Shown: one piece after another, positions 32,383-40,720 of the stretch
How positions within the stretch are numbered: position 1 is the first letter of the stretch
Layout of the letters: every line of letters begins with the position of its first letter
NCBI GenBank assembly: GCA_030827135.1
Contig: JAURFE010000001.1
Coordinates: 1,215,920 to 1,279,919, forward strand
From: Vicinamibacterales bacterium
GTDB lineage: Bacteria; Acidobacteriota; Vicinamibacteria; Vicinamibacterales; SCN-69-37
Direction of reading: 5' to 3'
DNA: 64,000 nucleotides
Made by a program: the position numbers and the translations under genes
Notes under the pieces: model-generated
What the model was told of the DNA's origin: nothing
Database searches by the model: none
Seen by the model: the letters and a program-made list of their open reading frames with translations, nothing else

Positions 32383-34411
32383 GGACGCGTTCGAGGAACG
32401 CCCAGACGTCGGCCTTTTCTTCAATCAGTTTGGTCGTGGGTTTTCCGGCGCCGTGTCCGGCCCTGACGTCCACGCGCGTGAGGATTGGAGCATCGCCGGC
32501 CTGAGCCAACTGCAGCGTCGCCGTGAACTTGTGACTGTGGGCCGGCGCGACGCGGTCGTCGTGATCGGCCGTGATCACCAACGTTGCCGGATACGCCGTC
32601 CCGGGCCTGATGTTGTGCAGCGGCGAATACCTGAGCAACACCTCGCGGTCGGCTGGATCGTCGGGGTTGCCGTAGTCGGACACCCAGGCCCAGCCAATCG
32701 TGAACAGGTGGAAGCGGAGCATGTCGAGGACGCCGACGGCCGGCACCGCCGCGCCGAAGAGATCGGGGCGCTGCGTCATGCAGGCTCCGACCAGCAGCCC
32801 CCCGTTGCTGCCGCCGCCGATCGCCAGAAACGGCGTCGACGTATAACGTTCGCGCACCAGGTACTCGGCGGCGGCAATGAAGTCGTCGAAGACGTTCTGT
32901 TTGTTCCGCAGGCGGCCGGCATCGTGCCACGCCTGCCCGTATTCGCCGCCGCCGCGCAGGTTGGCCTGCACGAAGATGCCGCCGCGCTCCATCCACGCGA
33001 TGAGCGCCGGCGAGAATGCCGGCGTCAGCGAGATATCGAAGCCGCCGTAGCCATACAGGTAGGTGCGGTTGCGGCCGTCCTTCACCAGGCCGCGGCGGTG
33101 CACCACAAACGCGGGGATGCGCGTGCCGTCCTTCGACGGGTAGAACACCTGGGTGGTCTCGAAGCTGTCGGGCGAAAACGCCACCCGGGGCTGACGCCAG
33201 ACGGACGTCTCACCGGTTGCGACCTGATGCCGCAGGATCGTCGTGGGATACGTGAACGAGGAAAACTGAAGAAACACGTCGTCACTGTCCCGGCGCGCGG
33301 ACCACGACACAATCGCACCCAGCGTCGGCAGCGGCACGTCGCTTTGTCGTGTGCCGTCGAGTGTGTGTATGCGAACGCGTTCGTGGGCGTCGGTGCGCCA
33401 GATCGCGATCCAGCGATCACCCACGCGCGCGACGGAGGCCAGGACCTCGGCGCCGGGATCCTGCGGAATGATCTCCGTCCACTCCGCCGGCTCGGGTGCG
33501 TCCAGGCGAATGGCGACGAGCCGGCTGCGTGGCGCCGCCTGGTCGGTCAGGACGTAGAACACGTCCCCGTCATTGGCGATCACGGAGTAGGCCGCGTCAC
33601 CGGTGGTGAGCCACGGCTGCACTGCAGCCGACGGCTCGTGCAGATCCTGGACAAAGACCCGGTTCTCGCGGTGGGTGCCCTGGCTCTGCGTGATCAGCAG
33701 ATACCGGCCGTCGTCAGTGACGTCGGCGGAGAACAACCAGTCGGGGTTCGCGGCAGAGTCGAACACCACGCGATCTTGAAGTTCCGAGGTTCCGGAGTGC
33801 CGGAGTTCGTGGAACATGACTCGGTGGTGGTGGTTGGTGGCGGTGAAGTGCCGGCCGTCTGTCGGCGGGGCGTAGCCGCTGTAGTAGAAGCCGCTGTTGT
33901 CGTGGGCCCAGGCGGCGCCGGAGAACTTGGACCACGGCACCTCGTCGGGGAGGTCCGCGCCGGTCGCCACCTCGCGGACGCGCCAGGTCATCCAGTCCGA
34001 ACCACTCTCGGACATGGCGTACGCGAGGTAGCGTCCGTCTTCCGACACACACATGCCGGCGAGCGCGACCGTGCCGTCGGCAGACCACAGGTTCGGATCG
34101 AGCAGGACCTCGGGGTCGGCCTCCAGATCGCGTGTCTTGACGATGACGGGCTGGTTCTGCAACCCGTCGTTGCGCGAGAACACCCACCATTCGCCGTGTC
34201 GTGACGGAGGGCCGACCCGTTCGTAATTCCAGAGCTCGGTCAGCCGCTGCTTGATCTCGTCGCGGTGTGGAATCGCCGACAGAAAGGCGTGTGCGCGTTC
34301 GTTTTGCGCCGCCACCCACGCCTGCGTCTCAGGACTGTCGGGATCTTCCAACCACCGAAACGGATCCTCATCAGGGAACCCTGGACCCTGGACCCTGGAC
34401 CCCTGGACCAT
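32321..34411 (-). CDS. Prolyl oligopeptidase family S9 peptidase (cytoplasmic type)
   Basis: 696 residues. It starts near 'FPDEDPFRWLEDPDSPETQAWVAAQN', the usual beginning of POP (S9A) enzymes, and has no signal peptide. Propeller region about 70-400; catalytic domain with Ser in Gly-Gly-Gly-Ser-Asn-Gly-Gly, Asp in 'TADHDDRV' and His in 'RAGHGAGKPT'. It cleaves after proline in short peptides. The ATG overlaps the glgB stop by one base (TAATG). The first 11 residues ([11 protein letters not shown]) are coded by a tandem repeat, and a second octamer run adds a loop at about residues 200-213. The last 20 residues extend beyond the family's usual end. Confidence 0.93.
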   Translation of the reverse strand: MVQGSRVQGPGFPDEDPFRWLEDPDSPETQAWVAAQNERAHAFLSAIPHRDEIKQRLTELWNYERVGPPSRHGEWWVFSRNDGLQNQPVIVKTRDLEADPEVLLDPNLWSADGTVALAGMCVSEDGRYLAYAMSESGSDWMTWRVREVATGADLPDEVPWSKFSGAAWAHDNSGFYYSGYAPPTDGRHFTATNHHHRVMFHELRHSGTSELQDRVVFDSAANPDWLFSADVTDDGRYLLITQSQGTHRENRVFVQDLHEPSAAVQPWLTTGDAAYSVIANDGDVFYVLTDQAAPRSRLVAIRLDAPEPAEWTEIIPQDPGAEVLASVARVGDRWIAIWRTDAHERVRIHTLDGTRQSDVPLPTLGAIVSWSARRDSDDVFLQFSSFTYPTTILRHQVATGETSVWRQPRVAFSPDSFETTQVFYPSKDGTRIPAFVVHRRGLVKDGRNRTYLYGYGGFDISLTPAFSPALIAWMERGGIFVQANLRGGGEYGQAWHDAGRLRNKQNVFDDFIAAAEYLVRERYTSTPFLAIGGGSNGGLLVGACMTQRPDLFGAAVPAVGVLDMLRFHLFTIGWAWVSDYGNPDDPADREVLLRYSPLHNIRPGTAYPATLVITADHDDRVAPAHSHKFTATLQLAQAGDAPILTRVDVRAGHGAGKPTTKLIEEKADVWAFLERVLTPAPSPSMPAESAPRSVSL
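33773..33812. repeat. Octanucleotide tandem repeat inside the oligopeptidase gene
   Basis: Units of 8 bases: ATCTTGAA, GTTCCGAG, GTTCCGGA, GTGCCGGA, GTTCGTGG. They are read in frame in the peptidase and code for part of 'HELRHSGTSELQD', a propeller loop. Similar GTTCCGGA-type units are intergenic at 27279. Confidence 0.7.
34381..34411. repeat. Tandem CTGGACC(C) repeat at the glgB stop / oligopeptidase start
   Basis: Four units of 7 or 8 bases. On the minus strand the run starts directly after the TAA of glgB and encodes the first residues of the oligopeptidase. The unit is the complement of the GGTCCAGG unit at 63642. Confidence 0.8.
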
Positions 34412-36315
34412 TACGGAGTCTTGCGTTTCAGGATGACGGCCGCAAGCGGCGGCAGTGTCAGACTGAGCGACTGCGCGTGTCCGTGCGCCGGCACGTCTTC
34501 CGCGTGACGCCCCCCTTCGTTGCCGACGTTGCTGCCGGCGTAGGCGGAGGCGTCGCTGTTGAGCAGTTCCTCGTAGAACCCGGGCTCGGGCACGCCGATG
34601 CGATAGCCATGGCGCACGATCGGCGTCCAGTTGAGCACCACGACAACGAAGTCGTCGCGGTTGGTCGCGCGCCGGATCAGGGAGATGACGCTGGCCTCGT
34701 GGTCGTTGCAGTCGATCCATTCGAAGCCGGCGGACGCGAAGTCCTGCTGATGGAGCGCCGGTTGGCCGGTGTACTGCCGGTTGAGGTCCTCGACAAATCG
34801 CTGCAGTCCGGCGTGCAGCGGCCCATCGAGCAGATGCCAGTCGAGCGACTGTTCATGACTCCACTCGCGCCACTGGCCGAACTCGGCGCCCATGAACAGG
34901 AGTTTCTTGCCGGGGTGCACGTACATGTACGCCAGCAACGCTCTGAGATTGGCGGCCTTCTGCCATTCGTCGCCCGGCATCTTCGTGATGAGCGAGCCCT
35001 TGCCGTGCACGACTTCGTCGTGCGACAGGGGCAACACGAAGTTTTCGTTCCAGGCGTACAACATCGAAAACGTCAGGTGCTGATGCTCCCAGCGCCGAAA
35101 CACGGGGTCCTTGCTCGTGTAGGTCAGGATGTCGTGCATCCAGCCCATATTCCACTTGTAGGTGAAACCGAGACCACCCACCCATGTCGGCCGGCTCACG
35201 GCGGGAAACGCGGTGGACTCCTCTGCAATGATCACCGTGCCGGGATGCTCCTGGTGCGTCAGCGTGTTCAGTTCGCGCAGGAAGTCGATGGCTTCGAGAT
35301 TCTCGCGACCGCCGAAGTGATTGGGCACCCACTGCCCGGCATCCCGCGAGTAGTCGCGATACAGCATGGACGCGACCGCATCCACACGCAGGCCGTCAAT
35401 GTGGAAGGACTCGAGCCAGTAGAGCGCGTTGGTCAGCAGGAAGTTGCGGACTTCGTGCCGGCCGTAGTTGAAGATGAGCGTGCCCCAGTCCTGATGTTCC
35501 CCCTCACGCGGGTCGGCATGTTCATACAGCGCGGACCCGTCAAACCGCGCGAGTCCGTGCGCGTCCCTGGGAAAATGTCCGGGCACCCAGTCGAGAATGA
35601 CGCCGATGCCGGCGAGATGGCAGGCGTCAACGAACGCGCGAAAGTCATCGGGACTGCCGAATCGACTGGTGGGCGCAAAAAACCCCGTGACCTGGTAGCC
35701 CCACGAGGGATCGTACGGATGCTCCATGACGGGCATCAGTTCGATGTGGGTGAAACCGAGCCGCGCGACGTACGGAATCAGTTCACCCGCCAGTTCCCGC
35801 CAGGTCAGCGGCCGGTTGCCATCCTCGGGTTTGCGTCGCCACGAACCGGCATGCACTTCGTAGATGGCCATCGGCGTATCCAGCGCCACGCCCCGCCGTG
35901 TGCGGGCATCCATCCACTCGACGTCCTGCCACGGGTGCCGGCCGAGGTCGGCGGTAACTGACGCGGTGTTCGGGGGGTGTTCACTCTGCAGCGCAAACGG
36001 ATCCGCCTTGGTGAAGGGCGCACCGCCGAGCGATGACTGCAATTCGAATTTGTAGGGTTGTCCTGCGGCGACCCCGGGGATGAACGTCTCCCACAAGCCA
36101 CTGGCTCCGAGGCTCTGCATGGGGTGGGTCCGGCCGTCCCACGCGTTGAAGTCGCCCACCACCGACACCCGGCTGGCGGTCGGTGCCCACACCACAAACG
36201 AATACCCCGCCTGCCCGTCACGGTCGGCCGGCCGGGCCCCCAGGCGCTCCCACGCACGAAGCCACGTCCCCTCACCGTGCAGGTAGGCTTCGTAGTCGGA
36301 GACAACGCGGGTCAT
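34411..36315 (-). CDS. glgB: 1,4-alpha-glucan branching enzyme
   Basis: 634 residues. N-terminal CBM48 domain ('[24 protein letters not shown]'), then a GH13_9 barrel with nucleophile Asp312 in '[10 protein letters not shown]', acid Glu365 in '[10 protein letters not shown]', and the transition-state Asp in '[12 protein letters not shown]'. A C-terminal all-beta domain completes it. It makes alpha-1,6 branches in glycogen. No glgA, glgC or glgP gene is close; instead the CYTH gene overlaps it upstream (ATGA) and the oligopeptidase gene overlaps downstream (TAATG). Confidence 0.97.
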   Translation of the reverse strand: MTRVVSDYEAYLHGEGTWLRAWERLGARPADRDGQAGYSFVVWAPTASRVSVVGDFNAWDGRTHPMQSLGASGLWETFIPGVAAGQPYKFELQSSLGGAPFTKADPFALQSEHPPNTASVTADLGRHPWQDVEWMDARTRRGVALDTPMAIYEVHAGSWRRKPEDGNRPLTWRELAGELIPYVARLGFTHIELMPVMEHPYDPSWGYQVTGFFAPTSRFGSPDDFRAFVDACHLAGIGVILDWVPGHFPRDAHGLARFDGSALYEHADPREGEHQDWGTLIFNYGRHEVRNFLLTNALYWLESFHIDGLRVDAVASMLYRDYSRDAGQWVPNHFGGRENLEAIDFLRELNTLTHQEHPGTVIIAEESTAFPAVSRPTWVGGLGFTYKWNMGWMHDILTYTSKDPVFRRWEHQHLTFSMLYAWNENFVLPLSHDEVVHGKGSLITKMPGDEWQKAANLRALLAYMYVHPGKKLLFMGAEFGQWREWSHEQSLDWHLLDGPLHAGLQRFVEDLNRQYTGQPALHQQDFASAGFEWIDCNDHEASVISLIRRATNRDDFVVVVLNWTPIVRHGYRIGVPEPGFYEELLNSDASAYAGSNVGNEGGRHAEDVPAHGHAQSLSLTLPPLAAVILKRKTP

Positions 36316-36902
36316 GGCGTAAGTCTAAGCTCCGCCAGCACGCCGGGCCACATCAGATCCACGAGCGACAGCGGTGTTCTCACGGCGGACCCAAAGCCGG
36401 TGAGTCGCTCATACCGCGCCATCACCGCGAGCGCCTCGTCCATCGTCGCCTGGTGGATCGCTTCGAACTCGACGCAATGCACGGCGTGGCCGTCGCGATC
36501 GGCGGCGGTGGCGACATAGTGGACCACCTCGCAGTCATCGAAGTGCCAGACCTCGAGGTCCTTCCACAACGTCCCCCGCCACACCACGCCCTGCGCGGCG
36601 ACGAAGGCATCAATCGTGGCGTCCTGGTCGTGCGGCCGCAGCGCCACATTGATTTCGTCGCGCACTTCGGCGTCACCCACCACCGTCTTGAGCGTGAGTT
36701 CGTGCAGGTCGCGATCGTGGCGATGTCGGAGAATGAATCCCCGGGCCTGTCCGGCTGCGGTGACGAAATAACGGTCCCGCACCCGCAGCACCTCCCGCCG
36801 CCCCGGCGACAGCGCCGCCAGCGCGCGCCGGAAGGCGTCGACGTCAAACGACGCCGGCACCACGAACTTGTGCTCAATCTCCTTGTACCGCAGCACCGTC
36901 AT
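36312..36902 (-). CDS. CYTH-like (triphosphate tunnel) domain protein
   Basis: 196 residues. The CYTH signature Glu8-x-Glu10-x-Lys12 ('KEIEHKF') is present at the start, followed by basic strands ('RVRDRYFV', 'FILRHRHD', 'ELTLKTV', 'RDEIN') that would line a triphosphate tunnel. Family members hydrolyse tripolyphosphate, thiamine triphosphate or make cAMP; which one cannot be told. ATG at 36902 was chosen because it directly precedes the motif and follows the PLD gene stop by 5 bases. Its stop overlaps the glgB start. Confidence 0.75.
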   Translation of the reverse strand: MTVLRYKEIEHKFVVPASFDVDAFRRALAALSPGRREVLRVRDRYFVTAAGQARGFILRHRHDRDLHELTLKTVVGDAEVRDEINVALRPHDQDATIDAFVAAQGVVWRGTLWKDLEVWHFDDCEVVHYVATAADRDGHAVHCVEFEAIHQATMDEALAVMARYERLTGFGSAVRTPLSLVDLMWPGVLAELRLTP

Positions 36903-36907
36903 GAGCC

Positions 36908-38080
36908 TCACATCCACCGTTTGAACCGGCCGTACCGCCGGACGCGTGTTCGCACGCTGTCCGGCCACGCGCGCACCGTGTCGCTCGTCACCTGCTCATT
37001 GTCGGGATCCGCCCGCAACCCGGCGACGATGCCGAGCGCCGGATCCACCGCCGCACGATCACGACTCGCGACCATCGCCTCCGCGAGGCGATCGTGGGCC
37101 GCGTCCTCGAAATTGTAGCTGCCGTACGCCACCCACGCCTCGTCCACCACGACGATCTTCGAGTGTTCCCCGTGGCGGTTTTCGTGAATGTGCACGCCGG
37201 CGTCCAGCAACTGGTCGTAGGATGCCGCCGCGGCAATCCACGCCAGATCCGTAGCCGGCAACGCATCCCGGTGGGAATGAAAGACCTCCACCCGCACACC
37301 ACGGCGCGCCGCGCGTACCACGGCGGCCAGCAGCACGGGCGTCGGCTTGAAATAGAAGCTTGTGATCACCAGCGAGGACCGGGCGGCATCGACCATCTCC
37401 ACCATCCGGTCGGTGAGATCGTTCGGCCCCGTCCACCCGAGGAACCCACAGGGGCCCTGCACCAGATTGGGATTGAAGAACCAGTAGTCGACGTCAATGT
37501 GACCGCTCTGGACGCCGGCCCTGCCGACCTCAGGGACCTCCAGCGCCACAACGTCCTCCGGGCGAACGTCGGCCCCGATGTCCCGGCAGCTCCGCAGCAG
37601 CGCAGCCACGACCGCGCCGCGCAGCGACACCGCGCACTCGTTCCACCCGGCGAACGATGACCGGGTGATGTTCCCGCTGCACAGCAGGGCCTCTCCTGCC
37701 TCCGACACCTGAATCTTGACGTGATGCCCGCCGGCGAGCCGGCGCTGGATCCACCGCGGTGGACGGTAGAACACCACGCGGGCCCCGGCCGCGCGCAATT
37801 CGGCAATGGCCGCAGCAAGGCCACGCCGCTGTTCGCGAGACATCAACACGCCACCGAGGCGCTGCCCGAAATGGTCGATGACAAGCTGCACACGCACGCC
37901 GCGCCGTTGCGCCGTCAGCAGGGCCGCCAGCATCTCGCGGCCGTAGTCGTCGTATTCGAGGTAGAACAGTGTCTGGTAGAGAAACCGCGTGGCCTCACGG
38001 ACCATCGCGAGGCGCCGCTCCCACTCCGCGGAGCGGGACCACAGGACCTCGAAATCAGAGGCGGTAGCCACCGGAGACAT
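36908..38080 (-). CDS. Phospholipase D-like protein with two HKD regions
   Basis: 390 residues. Two PLD half-domains: the first has 'GHHVKIQVSEAGEALLCSGN', with His and Lys in place but not the usual Asp; the second has 'GEHSKIVVVDEAWVAYGSYNFE', a full HxKxxxxD motif with the downstream Gly-Ser. Cardiolipin-synthase-like enzymes and nucleases share this pattern. There is no membrane anchor or signal peptide. ATG at 38080 was chosen to reduce overlap with the upstream SDR gene (26 bases); a start at 38110 is possible. The substrate is unknown. Confidence 0.82.
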   Translation of the reverse strand: MSPVATASDFEVLWSRSAEWERRLAMVREATRFLYQTLFYLEYDDYGREMLAALLTAQRRGVRVQLVIDHFGQRLGGVLMSREQRRGLAAAIAELRAAGARVVFYRPPRWIQRRLAGGHHVKIQVSEAGEALLCSGNITRSSFAGWNECAVSLRGAVVAALLRSCRDIGADVRPEDVVALEVPEVGRAGVQSGHIDVDYWFFNPNLVQGPCGFLGWTGPNDLTDRMVEMVDAARSSLVITSFYFKPTPVLLAAVVRAARRGVRVEVFHSHRDALPATDLAWIAAAASYDQLLDAGVHIHENRHGEHSKIVVVDEAWVAYGSYNFEDAAHDRLAEAMVASRDRAAVDPALGIVAGLRADPDNEQVTSDTVRAWPDSVRTRVRRYGRFKRWM

Positions 38081-38783
38081 CGATATTGACGCCGGTGACG
38101 TAGGGGGCATCCAGCAGGTATTCGACGGCCTGGCTGATGTCGCGCATCGTGCCGGCGCGGCCGATCGGCACCTCGCGGCCGATCTCGTCCGGCGGCGGCA
38201 GGTCGATCGAATTGTCGAGCTGGCCGGGCGACACCATGTTCACGCGAATCTGCCGCTCCGCATATCCGGCAGCCAATGCGCGCGTGATCACCAGCAGCCC
38301 CGTCTTGCTGACGTAGTAGTCCGCCCCGCGACGATTGGCCCGGATGCCCTCAAGACCGGCCATCCCGATGCTGATGATCTGCCCGCCATCCGGCATGTGC
38401 CGAAGGGCGTGGTAGCAGCAGTAGTACGCGCCCGACAGGTTCGACGCGATCGTCGCATCCCACACATCCGGATCGAGCGCCGTCACATCCTGCGGGTTGT
38501 AGTTCCCGACGTTGTTCACGAGGAGGTCCACGCGGCCCTCGCGCGCGGCCACGTCGCGGAAGATCCGCTCCACGTCCCCGCGCACACTGATGTCCGCGCG
38601 CACGGCGCGCGCCTCATGCCCCCGTGCGGTCAACTCGGCGCAGAGGCTCTCCGCATCCGCAGCGGACGAGCGATACACGATGACGACGCGATAGCCGCGG
38701 GCGGCAAGTCTGTCGCACAGATGCCGCCCGAGCCGGCGGGCCCCGCCGGTCACCACCGCCACCGGAGCGCCCGCGACCGTCAC
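38055..38783 (-). CDS. SDR oxidoreductase next to folB (FolM-like pteridine reductase candidate)
   Basis: 242 residues. Full classical SDR set: Thr-Gly-Gly-Ala-Arg-Arg-Leu-Gly at the start, 'NNVGNY', and Tyr-Tyr-Val-Ser-Lys as the catalytic Tyr-x-x-x-Lys. 'GGARRLGR' with Arg residues is common in pteridine reductases and FolM, and the gene overlaps folB by 4 bases, so a role in reducing dihydropterin or dihydrofolate is likely. This is an inference from the gene order and the motif. It ends in Gly-Gly-Tyr-Arg-Leu, and its stop lies inside the next gene. Confidence 0.78.
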   Translation of the reverse strand: MTVAGAPVAVVTGGARRLGRHLCDRLAARGYRVVIVYRSSAADAESLCAELTARGHEARAVRADISVRGDVERIFRDVAAREGRVDLLVNNVGNYNPQDVTALDPDVWDATIASNLSGAYYCCYHALRHMPDGGQIISIGMAGLEGIRANRRGADYYVSKTGLLVITRALAAGYAERQIRVNMVSPGQLDNSIDLPPPDEIGREVPIGRAGTMRDISQAVEYLLDAPYVTGVNIDVSGGYRL

Positions 38784-39142
38784 GACTGACGCTCCCGGGC
38801 AATCCGCACAAAGGCGGCCGAGGCCGCCGGCACCGCGGCAGGCTTCCGAATCTCGATGCGCACCGCGCGAATGCGCATGTCCGACGACAACACCGCAGCC
38901 GCCGACTCCTCCGCCATCGTCTCCAACAACTGATACCGGCGGGTCTCGAAGAGCCTCGTCAACCGGTCGGCGATGGCCGTGTAGTCAATGGCGTCCGCGA
39001 TGTCTTCGGAGGCGGCTGCCGGGGCGAAGTCGTAGTCAACGGCGAGATCCACACACACCGTCTGCGGTGTCTCCCGTTCATGCGGGTGAATACCGACGAT
39101 GCAGTCCACGCGGAGGTTGTGGAGGCCTGTGGTGCCGATCAT
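38780..39142 (-). CDS. folB: Dihydroneopterin aldolase
   Basis: 120 residues. Typical sequence: 'LRVDCIVGIHPHERETPQTVCVDL' with the conserved Gly-x-x-x-x-Glu region, 'DAIDYTAIADRLTRLFETRRYQLLETMAEESAAAVL' and the end 'IEIRKPAAVP' with the active-site Lys. It converts 7,8-dihydroneopterin to hydroxymethyl-dihydropterin in folate synthesis. ATG at 39142 is set by the conserved start; the frame continues upstream without homology. It heads a leftward series of six overlapping genes. Confidence 0.93.
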   Translation of the reverse strand: MIGTTGLHNLRVDCIVGIHPHERETPQTVCVDLAVDYDFAPAAASEDIADAIDYTAIADRLTRLFETRRYQLLETMAEESAAAVLSSDMRIRAVRIEIRKPAAVPAASAAFVRIARERQS

Positions 39143-39238
39143 CGCTTGGAGGATAGCAGGTCCGGCCGCGCCGCGCGGAAGGTGTCGAAGTCCGCCGCCG
39201 GAGTCTGCGCCATCGCAGCCTCGACGCGGCGCATCCAG

Positions 39239-39399
39239 GTCACGGTCAGCGGACGGCAGGGCGTCGAGATCGACTTTTGTCCGAAGTGCCGGGGCAACGA
39301 CGCCCCCGTTACGATCCCCGACGCCGGCACGATGACGATGATGACCGCTACCGCTATGGGAAGCGGAAGAAGTCCATCTGGCACGAACTGTTCGATTAA
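39239..39399 (+). pseudogene. Remnant of a zf-TFIIB-type zinc-ribbon protein
   Basis: Frame 2 reads 'VTVSGRQGVEIDFCPKCRG' from 39239, the second CPxC knuckle and preceding strand of the zf-TFIIB family. The usual 'VWLDRGELDKI' that should follow is absent. Frame 1 then reads 'RHDDDDDRYRYGKRKKSIWHELFD' in overlap with it, ending at TAA 39397-39399, which matches the acidic-basic tail of full-length family members. So the C-terminal part is out of frame after an internal deletion, and the first CPxC knuckle is missing too. The remnant lies between folB and the FAD oxidoreductase gene. Confidence 0.6.
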
Positions 39400-39407
39400 T
39401 CCCCGGT

Positions 39408-40643
39408 TCAGTACCGATCGGCCCGGAAGGGCTCCGGATCGAACCGCGGTGTTTCACCGGTCATCAACTGCGCCAGCAGCAGCCCGGTGCCGGTCGCGGT
39501 CTTGAGGCCGGTCATCTGGTGGCCCGTGGCCAGCCAGACATCCCCTCGCCCGCGGGCACGTCCGATGGCAGGCATACCGTCCGGTGTGCACGGCCGCAAG
39601 CCGCGCCAGATCTCCCGGGCCACCGGCGCCTCGCCGATGTTGAGCATCGCCTTGGCGCCGCGCACGATCACGTTGACGCGGCGGGTGTTGATCGAAAAAT
39701 CATTCCGCACCAGTTCCAGCGTGCCCGCAATGCGCAGACCATCCCGGTGGGGATTCACGGCCACCTTGCGCTCGATGAGATAAATCGACCGCTTCGGATG
39801 CGGATTCGCCTTCGGCAACACCAGCGAGTATCCCTTCGCGCCAATCACCGGCAGCCGGAAACCGAGCATCTTGCCGATCGCCTCCGACCACGGACCCGTG
39901 GCGACCACCACCTGCTCCGCCGTGATCTCGCCGCGGGTGGTGGTCAACCGCCGAGGACCATCGTCATTCGAAATCGCGAAGACTTCCGTGTGCTCGAGGA
40001 ATGCCACGCCGAGTGATTCCGCCTCGGCCTTCAGGGCCAGCACCGCCTGAAACGGCTCGCAGTGCGCGTCGTCAGGATAGAAGTAGCCGCCGACGGTCTC
40101 GCCGATGATGGCCGGCTCCTTCTCGCGCACCTCGTCGGCCGTCCATCGCTGCGCAGGAATCCCGGCCGCGGCCAACGTGTCGATCATCGCCTGGGACGCT
40201 TCGAGGGAGTCCTGCTTCTCGTACACCGCGAGCAATCCGTGCCGTTCGAATCCGAAATCCACGGTGGACCGCTTTGCCACGTCCTCCCACAAGTCCGTGC
40301 TCACACGACACAGCTCAAGCAGCGCCGTCGACCCCCGGTCGAACTTCGCCTTGCGCGAGGCCAGGAGGAACTCCAGCAACCAGCGCAGAAACGCGGGATC
40401 GAGGCGGGGCTGGATGTAGAGCGGACTCTCGGGATCGAGCATCCACTTGAACGACTTGAGCAACATGGCGGGGTTCGCGAGCGGGAACGCCTGGGACGGC
40501 GTCAGCCAGCCGGCATTGCCGTAAGAACACCCGCGGCCCACCTCATCGCGCTCCACGACGGTGACCTGAACACCCCGCTTGGCCAACTCCACGGCGCTGG
40601 CCACGCCGACTACACCACCACCGATGACCACCACGTCTTTCAT
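39408..40643 (-). CDS. FAD-dependent D-amino-acid dehydrogenase-like oxidoreductase (DadA family)
   Basis: 411 residues. Rossmann FAD motif 'VVIGGGVVGVASAVELAKRG' at the start, and DAO-superfamily points such as 'RGCSYGNAGWLTPSQAFPLANP', 'VVVATGPWSEAIG' and 'RPCTPDGMPAIGRARG' near the end. It oxidises a D-amino acid, proline-like or glycine-type substrate, passing electrons to a quinone. No partner gene decides the substrate; the adjacent arginase-family gene is divergent. The start follows the FAD motif closely and is well supported. Confidence 0.88.
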   Translation of the reverse strand: MKDVVVIGGGVVGVASAVELAKRGVQVTVVERDEVGRGCSYGNAGWLTPSQAFPLANPAMLLKSFKWMLDPESPLYIQPRLDPAFLRWLLEFLLASRKAKFDRGSTALLELCRVSTDLWEDVAKRSTVDFGFERHGLLAVYEKQDSLEASQAMIDTLAAAGIPAQRWTADEVREKEPAIIGETVGGYFYPDDAHCEPFQAVLALKAEAESLGVAFLEHTEVFAISNDDGPRRLTTTRGEITAEQVVVATGPWSEAIGKMLGFRLPVIGAKGYSLVLPKANPHPKRSIYLIERKVAVNPHRDGLRIAGTLELVRNDFSINTRRVNVIVRGAKAMLNIGEAPVAREIWRGLRPCTPDGMPAIGRARGRGDVWLATGHQMTGLKTATGTGLLLAQLMTGETPRFDPEPFRADRY

Positions 40644-40660
40644 ACGTACCCCATGTTAAT

Positions 40661-40692
40661 GGGGCAATGGGGCAATGAGGCAATGAGGCAAT
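40661..40692. repeat. Octanucleotide tandem repeat (GGGGCAAT / GAGGCAAT)
   Basis: Two GGGGCAAT units then two GAGGCAAT units in the 77-base gap between divergent genes (FAD oxidoreductase at 40643 and arginase-family protein at 40721). It occupies the likely promoter region of both. Confidence 0.85.
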
Positions 40693-40720
40693 GGAATTCT
40701 CGAAGTGGGAGAATGACTGG

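Noticed and set aside
32252..34204. 650-codon rightward open frame
   Set aside because: It is antisense to the prolyl oligopeptidase gene, and its translation is His/Arg/Val-rich without any domain. High GC leaves the opposite strand open by chance.
34267..35961. 564-codon rightward open frame
   Set aside because: Antisense to glgB, which has a full GH13 active site.
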